DNA from: Pseudomonadota bacterium
GTDB lineage: Bacteria > Pseudomonadota > Alphaproteobacteria > Ferrovibrionales > Ferrovibrionaceae
Reading direction: 5' to 3'
DNA: 7,707 nt
Assembly: GCA_023433835.1 (NCBI GenBank)
Contig: JAEYTW010000356.1
Span: 1 to 7,707, forward strand
In this document: positions 1-6,089 of the stretch, in pieces
Layout: the number at the start of each line of letters is the position of its first letter
Position numbering within the stretch: the first letter of the stretch is position 1
Notes under the pieces: model-generated
Told to the model about the DNA's origin: nothing
The model's input: only the letters and a program-made list of their open reading frames with translations
The model's database searches: none
Position numbers and translations under genes: made by a program

Positions 1-390
1 GGCCTGCACGAAGGCCGCGACCAGCCCGGCATCGTCGAGCTGGTTGCGGCCGACCATCGGCAGGTCGGCGAACCCCAGTTCGTCGGCGACTTCGTGCACC
101 AACGCGCCCGCGACGTAGAGACCGCGATAGCGCCAGCGCCCGCGCTCGTCCTGGCGGCTGGAATGGGCTTCCTCCGGGTTGAAGACCAGCAGGGCGCCGA
201 TCCGCGTCTGTTCGGCGCCGCTGCGGGTGCGGAAGGTCGAGCCGCCGGCCTCGGTGGCGGCGAAGACGAAGGTGTCATGGGCGTGGGCGGCGAACTCGTG
301 GGTGGTGAAATCGGCCGTCAGCGCGCTGACGCCGGACAACCCCGGGGCCATCCGGAACTGCGATCGGTTCCGTGGATCGGTTCTCGCCAT
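1..390 (-). CDS. AraC-family transcriptional regulator, N-terminal part (runs off left edge)
   Basis: The visible 130 codons match the N-terminal cupin-like sensor domain of AraC-family regulators. Seen: the HAHDTF motif at residues 36-41, a beta-rich stretch, then FNPEEAHSSR at 70-79 and WRYRGLYV at 86-93, the usual order in AraC_binding-type domains. The C-terminal helix-turn-helix pair that would prove the assignment lies outside the window. The start at 390 is chosen because a GAGGGG Shine-Dalgarno-like sequence sits about six bases upstream; Met14 is a weaker alternative. The gene is divergent from the racemase-family gene starting at 537. AraC-type regulators often control a divergent neighbour, so it may regulate that gene and respond to an amino acid or related small molecule. 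Ligand and target are inferred only. Family confidence is high, function unknown. Confidence 0.82.
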   Translation of the reverse strand, partial: MARTDPRNRSQFRMAPGLSGVSALTADFTTHEFAAHAHDTFVFAATEAGGSTFRTRSGAEQTRIGALLVFNPEEAHSSRQDERGRWRYRGLYVAGALVHEVADELGFADLPMVGRNQLDDAGLVAAFVQA

Positions 391-438
391 GCAGCACCCC
401 TCACGCTACGCCGTCCCCGACCGAGGATGACAGATCCG

Positions 439-485
439 CGACAATCCGTATTGGTGGGTTTTGCGCATCGTTTTTCGACAATACG
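439..485. promoter_or_regulatory. Possible operator between divergent araC-type and racemase genes
   Basis: Two near-identical ten-base direct repeats, CGACAATCCG (439-448) and CGACAATACG (476-485), lie 37 bp apart in the gap between the divergent genes. The second copy also forms an inverted repeat with CGTATTG at 447-453. AraC-family proteins typically bind direct repeats next to their own or divergent promoters, which makes this a reasonable operator candidate. No convincing -35/-10 pair was found for either gene. Chance similarity in a 146-bp gap cannot be excluded. Confidence 0.28.
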
Positions 486-536
486 AGGCGGGCGGCCGCG
501 CCCCATTCTGGGGGGCAATCCGGAGGTCTGATCGCC

Positions 537-1259
537 ATGAAGCATATCGGCATTCTCGCCCATTCGGCCGAGGGTTCGGCCCTCTGCTACCTTACCGCCT
601 GCCACGAGGGCGGGGTGCGGCTCGGCGCCTACGACCACCCGGAGATCACCATGAGCATCCTGCCGATGGGGCCGGTGCTGCCGGCGTGGGAGCGGCTCGA
701 TTTGCCCGAGATCAACCAGACGCTGTCGCGCAGCGCCGGGCGGCTTGCCGCCGCGGGCTGCGATTTCTTCGTCTGCCCCGACAATACCGCGCATATCGCC
801 TTCGAGATGCCGGGCCTCGTCCTGCCGCTGCCCGGGCTGCATATCGCCGAGGTGGTGGCCGGCACGGCCGTGGCGCGCGGCCATCGCCGCATCGGCCTGC
901 TCGGCACCAGATGGACGATGGACGGGCCGGTCTATCCCGCGGCCTTCCGCCGCCATGGCCTGGAATACCGCGTGCCGGGGCCGGCAGACCGCGCGCTGGT
1001 CGACCGGGTGATCTTCGCCGAACTGTGCAAGGGCGTGTTCCGCGAGGAATCGCGAACCGACTATGTCCGCATCATCGCCGGCCTGCAGGCCGATGGTTGC
1101 GACGCCGTCGCCTTGTGCTGCACCGAAATCCCGCTGCTGGTGCCGCCTGGGCAATCGCCGCTGCCGGTGCTCGATTCGACGCGGCTGCTGGGCCTCGCCG
1201 CCGTCGAGGTCGCGCTGGGCGAACGGCCGATGCCGACGTGGCGGGGCGGACCGCCCTGA
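537..1259 (+). CDS. Aspartate/glutamate racemase-family protein
   Basis: A 240-residue cytoplasmic protein of the Asp/Glu/hydantoin racemase superfamily, whose cofactor-independent members invert the alpha-carbon of amino acids with two facing acid/base residues. Seen: an N-terminal MKHIGILAHS strand, the first active-site region CPDNTAH at 80-86, a GLLGTRWTM glycine/threonine turn at 120-128, and the second site CCTEIPLL at 194-201, where Cys195 should be the catalytic thiol. In typical aspartate racemases the first site reads CNT; here it reads DNT, with a cysteine two residues earlier (Cys80). The length fits the family. The start at 537 is preceded by GGAGG about ten bases upstream. It is divergent from an AraC-type regulator. 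Substrate is not predictable; hydantoin racemase or a related isomerase is possible. Confidence 0.88.
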   Translation: MKHIGILAHSAEGSALCYLTACHEGGVRLGAYDHPEITMSILPMGPVLPAWERLDLPEINQTLSRSAGRLAAAGCDFFVCPDNTAHIAFEMPGLVLPLPGLHIAEVVAGTAVARGHRRIGLLGTRWTMDGPVYPAAFRRHGLEYRVPGPADRALVDRVIFAELCKGVFREESRTDYVRIIAGLQADGCDAVALCCTEIPLLVPPGQSPLPVLDSTRLLGLAAVEVALGERPMPTWRGGPP

Positions 1260-1266
1260 GCCAATG

Positions 1267-1295
1267 AAAAACCCCCGCCCTTGCGGGCGGGGGTT
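1267..1295 (-). terminator. Rho-independent terminator of glnA, possibly bidirectional
   Basis: A perfect inverted repeat has arms AACCCCCGCCC (1270-1280) and GGGCGGGGGTT (1285-1295) around a four-base loop. Read on the minus strand, the stem is followed by five T residues (complement of 1267-1271), the standard intrinsic terminator form, 24 bp past the glnA stop. On the plus strand it lies just after the racemase gene but has only two T residues, so termination there is probably weaker. Confidence 0.88.
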
Positions 1296-1318
1296 CGATC
1301 GTCAGACCCGCTAACGGA

Positions 1319-2728
1319 TCAGACCGAGTAGTACATCGCGTACTCGATCGGGTGCGGGGTGTGTTCGAAGGCGTAGACCTCTTCCCACTTCAGTTCGATG
1401 TAGGATTCGATGAAGTCGTCGGTGAAGACGCCGCCCTTCTTCAGGAACTCGCAGTCCTTCTCCAGGCTTTCCAGGGCCTCGCGGAGGCTGCCGCAAACCT
1501 GCGGAACCTGCTTCAGTTCCTCCGGCGGCAGGTCGTAGAGGTTCTTGTCCATCGGGTCGCCCGGATGGATCTTGTTCTGGATGCCGTCGATGCCGGCCAT
1601 GAGCATGGCGGCGTAGGCGAGGTAAGGGTTCGCGCCCGGATCGGGGAAGCGGACCTCGACGCGCTTGGCCTTCGGGCCGGTGCCGAACGGGATGCGGCAG
1701 GACGCCGAGCGGTTGCGCGCCGAGTAGGCGAGCAGCACGGGGGCTTCGAAGCCGGGGATCAGGCGCTTGTAGCTGTTGGTCAGCGGGTTGGTGAAGGCGT
1801 TCAGCGCCTTGGCGTGCTTGATGATGCCGCCGATGTAGTACAGCGCCATTTCCGACAGGTCGGCATAGCCGTTGCCGGCAAACAGCGGCTTGCCTTCCTT
1901 CCACAGCGACTGGTGGACGTGCATGCCCGAGCCGTTGTCGCCCTTGATCGGCTTCGGCATGAAGGTCGCGGTCTTGCCCCAGGCGGCGGCAACGTTGTGG
2001 ACGCAGTACTTGTAGATCTGCATCGCGTCGCCGCACTTCAGCAGGCTGTCGAACTTGATGCCGAGCTCATGCTGCGAGGGGGCGACCTCGTGATGGTGCT
2101 TCTCGACCGACACGCCCATTTCGGCGATGGTCGCAAGCATCTCGCCGCGCAGGTCGTGGCCGCGATCGAGCGGCTGGACCGGGAAATAGCCGCCCTTGAT
2201 GGCCATCTTGTGGCCGTCATTGCCGCCTTCTTCCTTGCGGCCCGAATTGTACGGGGCCTCGATGTCGTCGAGATAAACGAAAGTCTCGTTCATCGCGACC
2301 TTGTAGCGGACATCGTCGAATACGAAGAATTCGGCTTCCGGGCCGAAGAATGCGGTGTCGGCGACACCCGATGCCTTGATGAAGGCTTCGGCGCGCTTGG
2401 CGATGCCGCGCGGGCAGCGGACGTAGGGTTCGGCCGTCGCCGGCTCGAGCACATCGCAGAAGATGATCATCGTCGACTGGGCCGAGAACGGATCGTGCGT
2501 CACCGACGACAGATCCGGCCGCAGCAGCATGTCGGATTCGTTGATCGCCTTCCAGCCGGCGATCGACGAGCCGTCGAACATGGTGCCGTCATTCAGCAGA
2601 TCCTCGTCGACGACGGAGACGTCCATCGTCAGATGCTGCCACTTGCCGCGCGGGTCGGTGAAGCGCAGATCGACGTACTTGACGTCCTTTTCCTTGATCT
2701 GCGTCAGGATGGTCTGTGCGTCGGACAT
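1319..2728 (-). CDS. glnA: Glutamine synthetase, class I (GSI-beta type)
   Basis: Glutamine synthetase joins glutamate and ammonia using ATP and is the main entry of ammonium into metabolism; it acts in the cytoplasm as a dodecamer. The 469-residue length is that of bacterial GSI. Seen in order: MFDGSSIAGWK (50-60), the metal-site EAEFF (131-135), HHHEVAPSQHELG (211-223), the ATP/ammonia region NGSGMHVHQS (265-274), NRSASCRIP (339-347) and RFPDPGANPYLA (360-371). Tyr398 in KNLYDLPPEE is the adenylylation site, so activity should be controlled by a GlnE-type adenylyltransferase under PII signalling. The start at 2728 fits the family N-terminus; the open frame extends far upstream, but those residues run out of phase through glnB and are not coding. 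It lies 71 bp downstream of glnB, apparently in one operon. Confidence 0.98.
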   Translation of the reverse strand: MSDAQTILTQIKEKDVKYVDLRFTDPRGKWQHLTMDVSVVDEDLLNDGTMFDGSSIAGWKAINESDMLLRPDLSSVTHDPFSAQSTMIIFCDVLEPATAEPYVRCPRGIAKRAEAFIKASGVADTAFFGPEAEFFVFDDVRYKVAMNETFVYLDDIEAPYNSGRKEEGGNDGHKMAIKGGYFPVQPLDRGHDLRGEMLATIAEMGVSVEKHHHEVAPSQHELGIKFDSLLKCGDAMQIYKYCVHNVAAAWGKTATFMPKPIKGDNGSGMHVHQSLWKEGKPLFAGNGYADLSEMALYYIGGIIKHAKALNAFTNPLTNSYKRLIPGFEAPVLLAYSARNRSASCRIPFGTGPKAKRVEVRFPDPGANPYLAYAAMLMAGIDGIQNKIHPGDPMDKNLYDLPPEELKQVPQVCGSLREALESLEKDCEFLKKGGVFTDDFIESYIELKWEEVYAFEHTPHPIEYAMYYSV

Positions 2729-2790
2729 GCCTGTAGTTCCCGTTTTCGTACTGATACCCTGGGGTGGAAAGTCTGGCGGGGTTTGCCGGT

Positions 2791-2809
2791 CGCGATCGGT
2801 CAGATCGCG
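2791..2809. other. Inverted repeat across the glnB stop codon
   Basis: Arms CGCGATC (2791-2797) and GATCGCG (2803-2809) are perfectly complementary around five bases that include the glnB stop codon (2800-2802). No T-run follows in the direction of transcription, so it is not a standard terminator. It could form a small hairpin in the glnB–glnA message that affects processing or the ratio of the two products. That role is speculative. Confidence 0.3.
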
Positions 2810-3138
2810 TCCGAGCCCCGTTCGCCGGTGCGGATGCGGATCGCGTCTTCGATGGTGGAGACGAAGATCTTGCCGTCGCCGATGCGGCCCGTGCGGGCGG
2901 CGGTCATGATCGCTTCGATGGCCCGCTCGACCATGCCGTCGTCGAGGACGATCTCGATCTTGACCTTCGGCAGGAAGTCGACCACGTACTCCGCGCCCCG
3001 GTAGAGCTCGGTATGGCCCTTTTGCCGGCCAAAGCCCTTGGCCTCGGTGACGGTAATGCCCTGCAGGCCGATTTCGTGCAGGGCCTCCTTCACCTCGTCC
3101 AGCTTGAACGGCTTGATGATCGCTTCGATCTTCTTCAT
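2800..3138 (-). CDS. glnB: Nitrogen regulatory protein P-II
   Basis: PII is a trimeric cytoplasmic signal protein that senses 2-oxoglutarate, ATP/ADP and, through uridylylation, glutamine. It then acts on the glutamine synthetase adenylyltransferase and the NtrB kinase. The 112-residue length is exactly typical. Seen: MKKIEAIIKPFKLDEVKEAL at the N-terminus, the T-loop GFGRQKGHTELYRGAEY with uridylylated Tyr51, the region KIEIVLDDG (59-67), and TGRIGDGKIFV, the second PII signature. The start at 3138 is supported by an AAGG sequence a few bases upstream. Its position directly before glnA favours GlnB over GlnK, which usually precedes amtB. Transcription probably starts at the sigma-54 promoter at 3215-3233 and continues into glnA. 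Confidence 0.97.
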   Translation of the reverse strand: MKKIEAIIKPFKLDEVKEALHEIGLQGITVTEAKGFGRQKGHTELYRGAEYVVDFLPKVKIEIVLDDGMVERAIEAIMTAARTGRIGDGKIFVSTIEDAIRIRTGERGSDAI

Positions 3139-3214
3139 CGCTGCCTTCTGTCACCAACAAGACGGAACCCGCCACCCGCATCGGTTTGAACCGTCGCGGG
3201 CGGACATCCCTGTG

Positions 3215-3233
3215 TTTGCAGGGAGCGTGCCAA
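3215..3233 (-). promoter_or_regulatory. Sigma-54 (RpoN) -24/-12 promoter for glnB-glnA
   Basis: On the minus strand the sequence reads TTGGCACG, four bases, then CTGCAAA. This closely matches the sigma-54 consensus TGGCACG-N4-TTGCA, with the diagnostic GG and GC exactly ten bases apart. The start point should lie near 3206, giving a leader of about 68 nt before glnB. Sigma-54 promoters need an enhancer-binding activator, normally NtrC for glnBA. No clear TGCAC/GTGCA-type NtrC site was found in the roughly 100 bp upstream. A second, sigma-70-type promoter is known for glnBA in related bacteria but was not recognised here. Confidence 0.85.
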
Positions 3234-3266
3234 GTGGTGAAGAAGGGATTCCAGCGAGTCGCCAAG

Positions 3267-3296
3267 CGCCCTGACGGCTGATCTGCCGTCAGGGCG
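3267..3296. repeat. Perfect 12-bp inverted repeat upstream of the sigma-54 promoter
   Basis: Arms CGCCCTGACGGC (3267-3278) and GCCGTCAGGGCG (3285-3296) are fully complementary around six bases. The element lies between the terminator of the OmpA-like gene and the glnB promoter, centred roughly 75 bp before the expected start point. It has no T-run on either strand, so it is not a standard intrinsic terminator. It could be a binding site for a dimeric regulator or a back-up stem-loop behind the neighbouring gene. The sequence does not resemble the NtrC consensus. Confidence 0.6.
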
Positions 3297-3308
3297 GGCA
3301 ATATCGTC

Positions 3309-3335
3309 AAAAATTAGGCGGAAAATCGCCTAATT
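3309..3335 (-). terminator. Rho-independent terminator of the OmpA-like gene
   Basis: Read on the minus strand, AATTAGGCG (complement of 3327-3335) and CGCCTAATT (complement of 3312-3320) form a nine-bp stem with a six-base loop. It runs into a five-base T-run (3309-3313) and starts 13 bp past the stop codon at 3349. Stem, loop and T-run together are a clear intrinsic terminator that separates this gene from the glnBA promoter. Confidence 0.82.
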
Positions 3336-3348
3336 AATTTGCCGAAAT

Positions 3349-3798
3349 TTAGTTGGAGAAAATCACCTGAACGCTGCGGTCGGCCTGTGCCTTCTGATTG
3401 AGCACGCCGCCCAATGCCGGGACAGGCTCGCCGGCGCCCTCGACGACCAGATCGGCCTTGGTGCCGGCTGCCTTGATCGCGTTGGCAACGGCCTGGGCAC
3501 GGGCCTTCGACAGCTTCTCGTTGGCGGCGACCGAACCGGTCTTGTCGGCCGAGCCGAAGATGCAGATCTGCTGGGCGAAGGTGTCGTTCGACCGCTTGGC
3601 GAGCTGGGCTGCTTCCTTTTTCTGGGCGGCCGTCAGGGCCGACTTGCCCGTCGGGAACTGGAAGAAGTAGGGCGGCGGGAAATTCGAGCCGGCCTTGCGG
3701 CGGCAGGCGCTTTCGGCGGCGGCAGGGCCGATGCCGGCGACCAGGACGGCGGCGGCGATGCCGGCGAGGGCGATCAGGGAAGACGGACGACGGGACAT
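3349..3798 (-). CDS. Small secreted OmpA-like peptidoglycan-binding protein
   Basis: A 149-residue exported protein. Seen: a signal peptide (MSRRP basic start, hydrophobic core 8-24, AAA|E cleavage after residue 28), a short linker, then an OmpA C-terminal-like domain over roughly residues 45-149. The family signature is present as GSAD (82-85) followed by NEKLSKARAQAV (93-104). Asp85 and Arg100 are 15 residues apart, as are the OmpA residues that bind diaminopimelate in peptidoglycan. There is no beta-barrel and no lipobox cysteine, so it is likely a soluble periplasmic protein that can bind the cell wall. Cys32 and Cys79 could form a disulfide. The start is supported by GAGG seven bases upstream. 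It is monocistronic, closed by its own terminator and divergent from the aminotransferase gene. Its precise role is unknown. Confidence 0.85.
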   Translation of the reverse strand: MSRRPSSLIALAGIAAAVLVAGIGPAAAESACRRKAGSNFPPPYFFQFPTGKSALTAAQKKEAAQLAKRSNDTFAQQICIFGSADKTGSVAANEKLSKARAQAVANAIKAAGTKADLVVEGAGEPVPALGGVLNQKAQADRSVQVIFSN

Positions 3799-3841
3799 GG
3801 CGTGACCTCGTTGCGTGTGAGGATGTTGTAGTTCTGCCTTA

Positions 3842-3866
3842 AAACCTATCACGTTGATTCGGTTCC
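3842..3866 (-). promoter_or_regulatory. Possible GGAAC-type ECF sigma promoter for the OmpA-like gene
   Basis: On the minus strand, GGAAC (complement of 3862-3866) is followed 15 bases later by GGTT (3843-3846), or 16 bases later by GTTT. This resembles the alphaproteobacterial general-stress EcfG pattern GGAAC-N16/17-CGTT but matches neither its spacing nor its -10 exactly. It sits about 45 bp before the start codon. It is offered only as a candidate; no better sigma-70 pair was seen for this gene. Confidence 0.22.
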
Positions 3867-3882
3867 GGGATCCTCGCAAAAT
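3854..3882 (+). promoter_or_regulatory. Candidate sigma-70 promoter for the aminotransferase gene
   Basis: TTGATT (3854-3859) and CAAAAT (3877-3882) are separated by exactly 17 bp, each matching four of six consensus positions. Transcription would begin near 3889, giving a leader of about 36 nt containing the AGGAG ribosome site at 3911-3915. The candidate overlaps the promoter region of the divergent OmpA-like gene. Confidence 0.4.
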
Positions 3883-3924
3883 GCGCGTCCTCGGAAAAGC
3901 CGGCCCAGCCAGGAGTGCCCCATC

Positions 3925-5085
3925 GTGAAGCCAGCAAACCAGATTCTGTCGGGATACGGCACCACCATCTTCACGGTGATGAGCGCGCTGGCGGTCGAGC
4001 ACAAGGCGGTCAATCTCGGCCAGGGCTTTCCCGACGGCAACGGCCCCGACGACGTGCGCAGGATCGCGGCCGAGGCCCTGGAAAACCCGCCCAACCAATA
4101 CCCGCCGATGATGGGCGTTCCCGAACTGCGCCAGGCGGTGGCGGCGCACAACAAGCGTTTCTACGACCTCGACGTCGATTGGCAGAGCGAGGTGATGGTC
4201 ACCTCCGGCGCGACCGAGGCGCTGACCGATTGCCTGCTGGCCTGGCTGAACCCGGGCGACGAGGTCGTGCTGCTCGAACCCCTCTATGATTCCTACCTGC
4301 CGATCATCCGCCTGGCCGGCGCGGTGCCGCGGCTGGTCCGGCTGACCCCGCCGGACTGGCGCCTGCCGCGGGAAGAGGTGGCTGCGGCCTTCGGGCCGAA
4401 GACCAAGCTCCTGATGCTGAACTCGCCGATGAATCCGACCGGCAAGGTGTTCGACGACGAGGAACTGGCCTTCCTCGCCGAACTCTGCGTCCGCCATGAC
4501 GTCGTTGCGGTCTGCGACGAGGTCTACGAGCATCTGACCTTCGATGGCCGGCGCCATCGCCCGCTGATGACGTTTCCCGGCATGCGCGAGCGGTCGTTGC
4601 GCATCGGGTCGGCCGGCAAGACCTTCTCGCTGACCGGCTGGAAGATCGGCTACATCACCGGCGCCGCCCCGGTGCTCGGCGTCGTCGCCAAGGCCCATCA
4701 GTTCGTCACCTTCACCTCGGCCCCCAACCTGCAGCGCGCGGTGGCCTACGGCCTGGGCAAGGACGACAGCTATTTCAACGCGTTGTCGGCCGAGCTTGCG
4801 GCCAAGCGCGACCGGCTGCGGGCGGGTCTCGAGGAGATCGGCTTCGCCACGGCCTCCTGCCAGGGTACCTATTTCATCAACGCCGATTTCCGCCCGCTGG
4901 GCTTCGACGGCGACGACGAAGCCTTCTGCCGGCACATCACCGAGCAGGCCGGCGTCACCGCGGTGCCGGTCTCGGCCTTCTACAGCGACGGGGCCATCCG
5001 GCATCTGGCCCGTTTCTGTTTCTGCAAGGATGACGTCACCCTCGACGAGGCGCTCAACCGGCTGAAGGCGCATTTCCGCAAATAG
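3925..5085 (+). CDS. PLP-dependent class I/II aminotransferase, methionine/kynurenine (YbdL/KAT) type
   Basis: A 386-residue cytoplasmic fold-type I aminotransferase that moves an amino group from an amino acid to a 2-oxo acid. Seen: the N-terminal segment GTTIFTVMSALAVEHKAVNL with LGQGFPD, the phosphate-contact SGATEA (94-99), NSPMNPTGK (166-174), DEVYEHLTFDG (198-208), the PLP lysine Lys232 in SAGKTFSLTGWKIGY, and Arg363 in HLARFCF, which should hold the substrate carboxylate. The N-terminus, DEVYEH motif and length closely resemble E. coli methionine aminotransferase YbdL and kynurenine aminotransferases. Methionine, aromatic amino acids or kynurenine are therefore likely substrates. The GTG start at 3925 has AGGAG nine bases upstream. 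It appears monocistronic, with its own promoter and the tRNA-His gene behind. Aspartate or diaminopimelate use cannot be excluded. Confidence 0.9.
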   Translation: MKPANQILSGYGTTIFTVMSALAVEHKAVNLGQGFPDGNGPDDVRRIAAEALENPPNQYPPMMGVPELRQAVAAHNKRFYDLDVDWQSEVMVTSGATEALTDCLLAWLNPGDEVVLLEPLYDSYLPIIRLAGAVPRLVRLTPPDWRLPREEVAAAFGPKTKLLMLNSPMNPTGKVFDDEELAFLAELCVRHDVVAVCDEVYEHLTFDGRRHRPLMTFPGMRERSLRIGSAGKTFSLTGWKIGYITGAAPVLGVVAKAHQFVTFTSAPNLQRAVAYGLGKDDSYFNALSAELAAKRDRLRAGLEEIGFATASCQGTYFINADFRPLGFDGDDEAFCRHITEQAGVTAVPVSAFYSDGAIRHLARFCFCKDDVTLDEALNRLKAHFRK

Positions 5086-5100
5086 GCACGTCGATCATGC

Positions 5101-5129
5101 TTGACCGGGCGCCGTTCGGGCCGTACAAG
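5101..5129 (+). promoter_or_regulatory. Sigma-70 promoter of the tRNA-His gene
   Basis: TTGACC (5101-5106) and TACAAG (5124-5129) are separated by 17 bp. The -35 matches five of six consensus bases. The predicted start point near 5136 lies about nine bases before the tRNA, a layout typical for a singly transcribed tRNA gene. Confidence 0.62.
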
Positions 5130-5144
5130 ACGCGCCACCCCGGT

Positions 5145-5222
<78 letters not shown>

Positions 5223-5248
5223 CTTCCCTTTTTATAATTTATTGTACA

Positions 5249-5268
5249 CGCGTCGCGATTGCGACGCG
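5249..5268. other. Hairpin/inverted repeat between tRNA-His and the binding-protein genes
   Basis: Arms CGCGTCGC (5249-5256) and GCGACGCG (5261-5268) pair perfectly around GATT. The T-rich segment lies before it (5229-5244, including a TATAAT at 5233-5238) rather than after it, so it is not a clear terminator for the tRNA. It may be the stem of a weak terminator or a regulator site ahead of the gene at 5340. No convincing promoter for that gene was found in 5223-5339. Confidence 0.4.
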
Positions 5269-5339
5269 ATGGCGCTGGACGCCCCCTCCGGCATGGCTCA
5301 GGATGGCCTCAACCTGGCTGAGAAACGGATCGGGGGGCA

Positions 5340-6089
5340 ATGCACGCCATGCAGTGGGGGCGAGGCCGGATCCGGTATTTGGTTGCCGCCGTACTGGTCT
5401 GCGGGACTGGTCTGATCGGGCCGGCTGCGGCTGAAACCCTGCGTTTCGCCTGCAATCCGTTCCCGCCGCACAAGATTGCCGACGCCGCCTCCGGTCACGA
5501 AGGCTTCGACATCGATATCCTGCGCGCGGTGCTGGGCGACGATACCGTCGAGATCAGCTTCTATCCCTGGCGCCGGGCGCTGGCGCTCGGCGAGGCCGGC
5601 GAGGTCGACGGGCTGTGCAGCTGCAGCCACTTGCCCGAGCGTGAGCAAGCCTTCGTCTTCTCGACCGAGATCGGCAACGCCTCGGTCGGGCTGTTCGCCC
5701 TGGCCAACGAGCAGCCGGTGCCCGGCGACGGACGGGCCCTGCAGGGCCGGACAGTGGGGGCGGTGGCCGGCTACAACCTGACCAGCGAACTGCTCGAATT
5801 CGGGGCGATCCCGGCCGAGGCGCCGGACGATGCCGGGGCAGTGGCGATGCTGAAGGCGGGCCGCTTCGCCTTCCTCTACGGCTATCGCGATACCGTGCGC
5901 TGGTTTGCCGGCCAGAGCCAGGACCTGCGCTATGTCGAGTTGCGGCCCAATCCCTATTACACCTGCTTCAGCCGCAGGGCCGGCGATGCGGAGGCCCGTG
6001 CGGCCCGCTTCGACGCAGCCTTCCGCCGGCTGGACCAGGACGGCACGATTTCGTCGATCCGGGGCCGCTATGGTGCGGGCGGCAGCTGA
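5340..6089 (+). CDS. Periplasmic solute-binding (SBP_bac_3-like) protein, first of a tandem pair
   Basis: A 249-residue exported protein of the type II periplasmic-binding fold. Seen: a signal peptide with a basic start, hydrophobic core about 13-27 and cleavage near AAA|E after residue 31. Then come FPPHKI (41-46), GFDIDIL (55-61), FYPWRRALAL (74-83), the LPERE segment that replaces the usual TPER ligand-contact motif, VGAVAGYN (139-146) and a conserved RGRYG ending. Four cysteines, 38, 93, 95 and 209, recur at matching places in the next gene. Family members bind amino acids or other small solutes for ABC transporters, but no permease or ATPase gene adjoins, so the partner is unknown. The start is uncertain: ATG 5340 is close to a G-rich run, and ATG 5349 gives better ribosome-site spacing. 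It overlaps the next gene by 20 bp, implying co-translation. Confidence 0.85.
   Translation: MHAMQWGRGRIRYLVAAVLVCGTGLIGPAAAETLRFACNPFPPHKIADAASGHEGFDIDILRAVLGDDTVEISFYPWRRALALGEAGEVDGLCSCSHLPEREQAFVFSTEIGNASVGLFALANEQPVPGDGRALQGRTVGAVAGYNLTSELLEFGAIPAEAPDDAGAVAMLKAGRFAFLYGYRDTVRWFAGQSQDLRYVELRPNPYYTCFSRRAGDAEARAARFDAAFRRLDQDGTISSIRGRYGAGGS

Noticed and set aside
318..1154. 278-codon minus-strand open frame opposite the racemase gene
   Set aside because: It has no recognisable domain, overlaps two supported genes and looks like a shadow of the plus-strand reading frame.
461..1267. 268-codon plus-strand open frame overlapping the racemase gene
   Set aside because: Rich in Arg and Ala with no conserved motif, it is a frame-shifted reading of the racemase gene, which has all the family motifs in the other frame.
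1352..3004. 550-codon plus-strand open frame opposite glnA and glnB
   Set aside because: It is antisense to two certain genes, starts and ends without regard to them, and its composition is that of a GC-rich shadow frame.
3182..3193. Short inverted repeat CGGTT-TG-AACCG in the glnB leader
   Set aside because: Five-bp arms are too short to distinguish from chance and no family of sites is recognised.
2729..3310. Upstream extension of the glnA frame to 663 codons
   Set aside because: The added residues run out of phase through glnB and non-coding DNA; all conserved glutamine synthetase sequence begins at the Met at 2728.
3799..5073. Upstream extension of the OmpA-like frame to 574 codons
   Set aside because: The extension is antisense to the aminotransferase gene. 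The true start at 3798 has a ribosome site and begins a clear signal peptide.
5229..5244. T-rich stretch with TATAAT after the tRNA, considered as a promoter for the gene at 5340
   Set aside because: The corresponding -35 position falls inside the tRNA and has no consensus match, and the distance to the start codon is about 100 bp.
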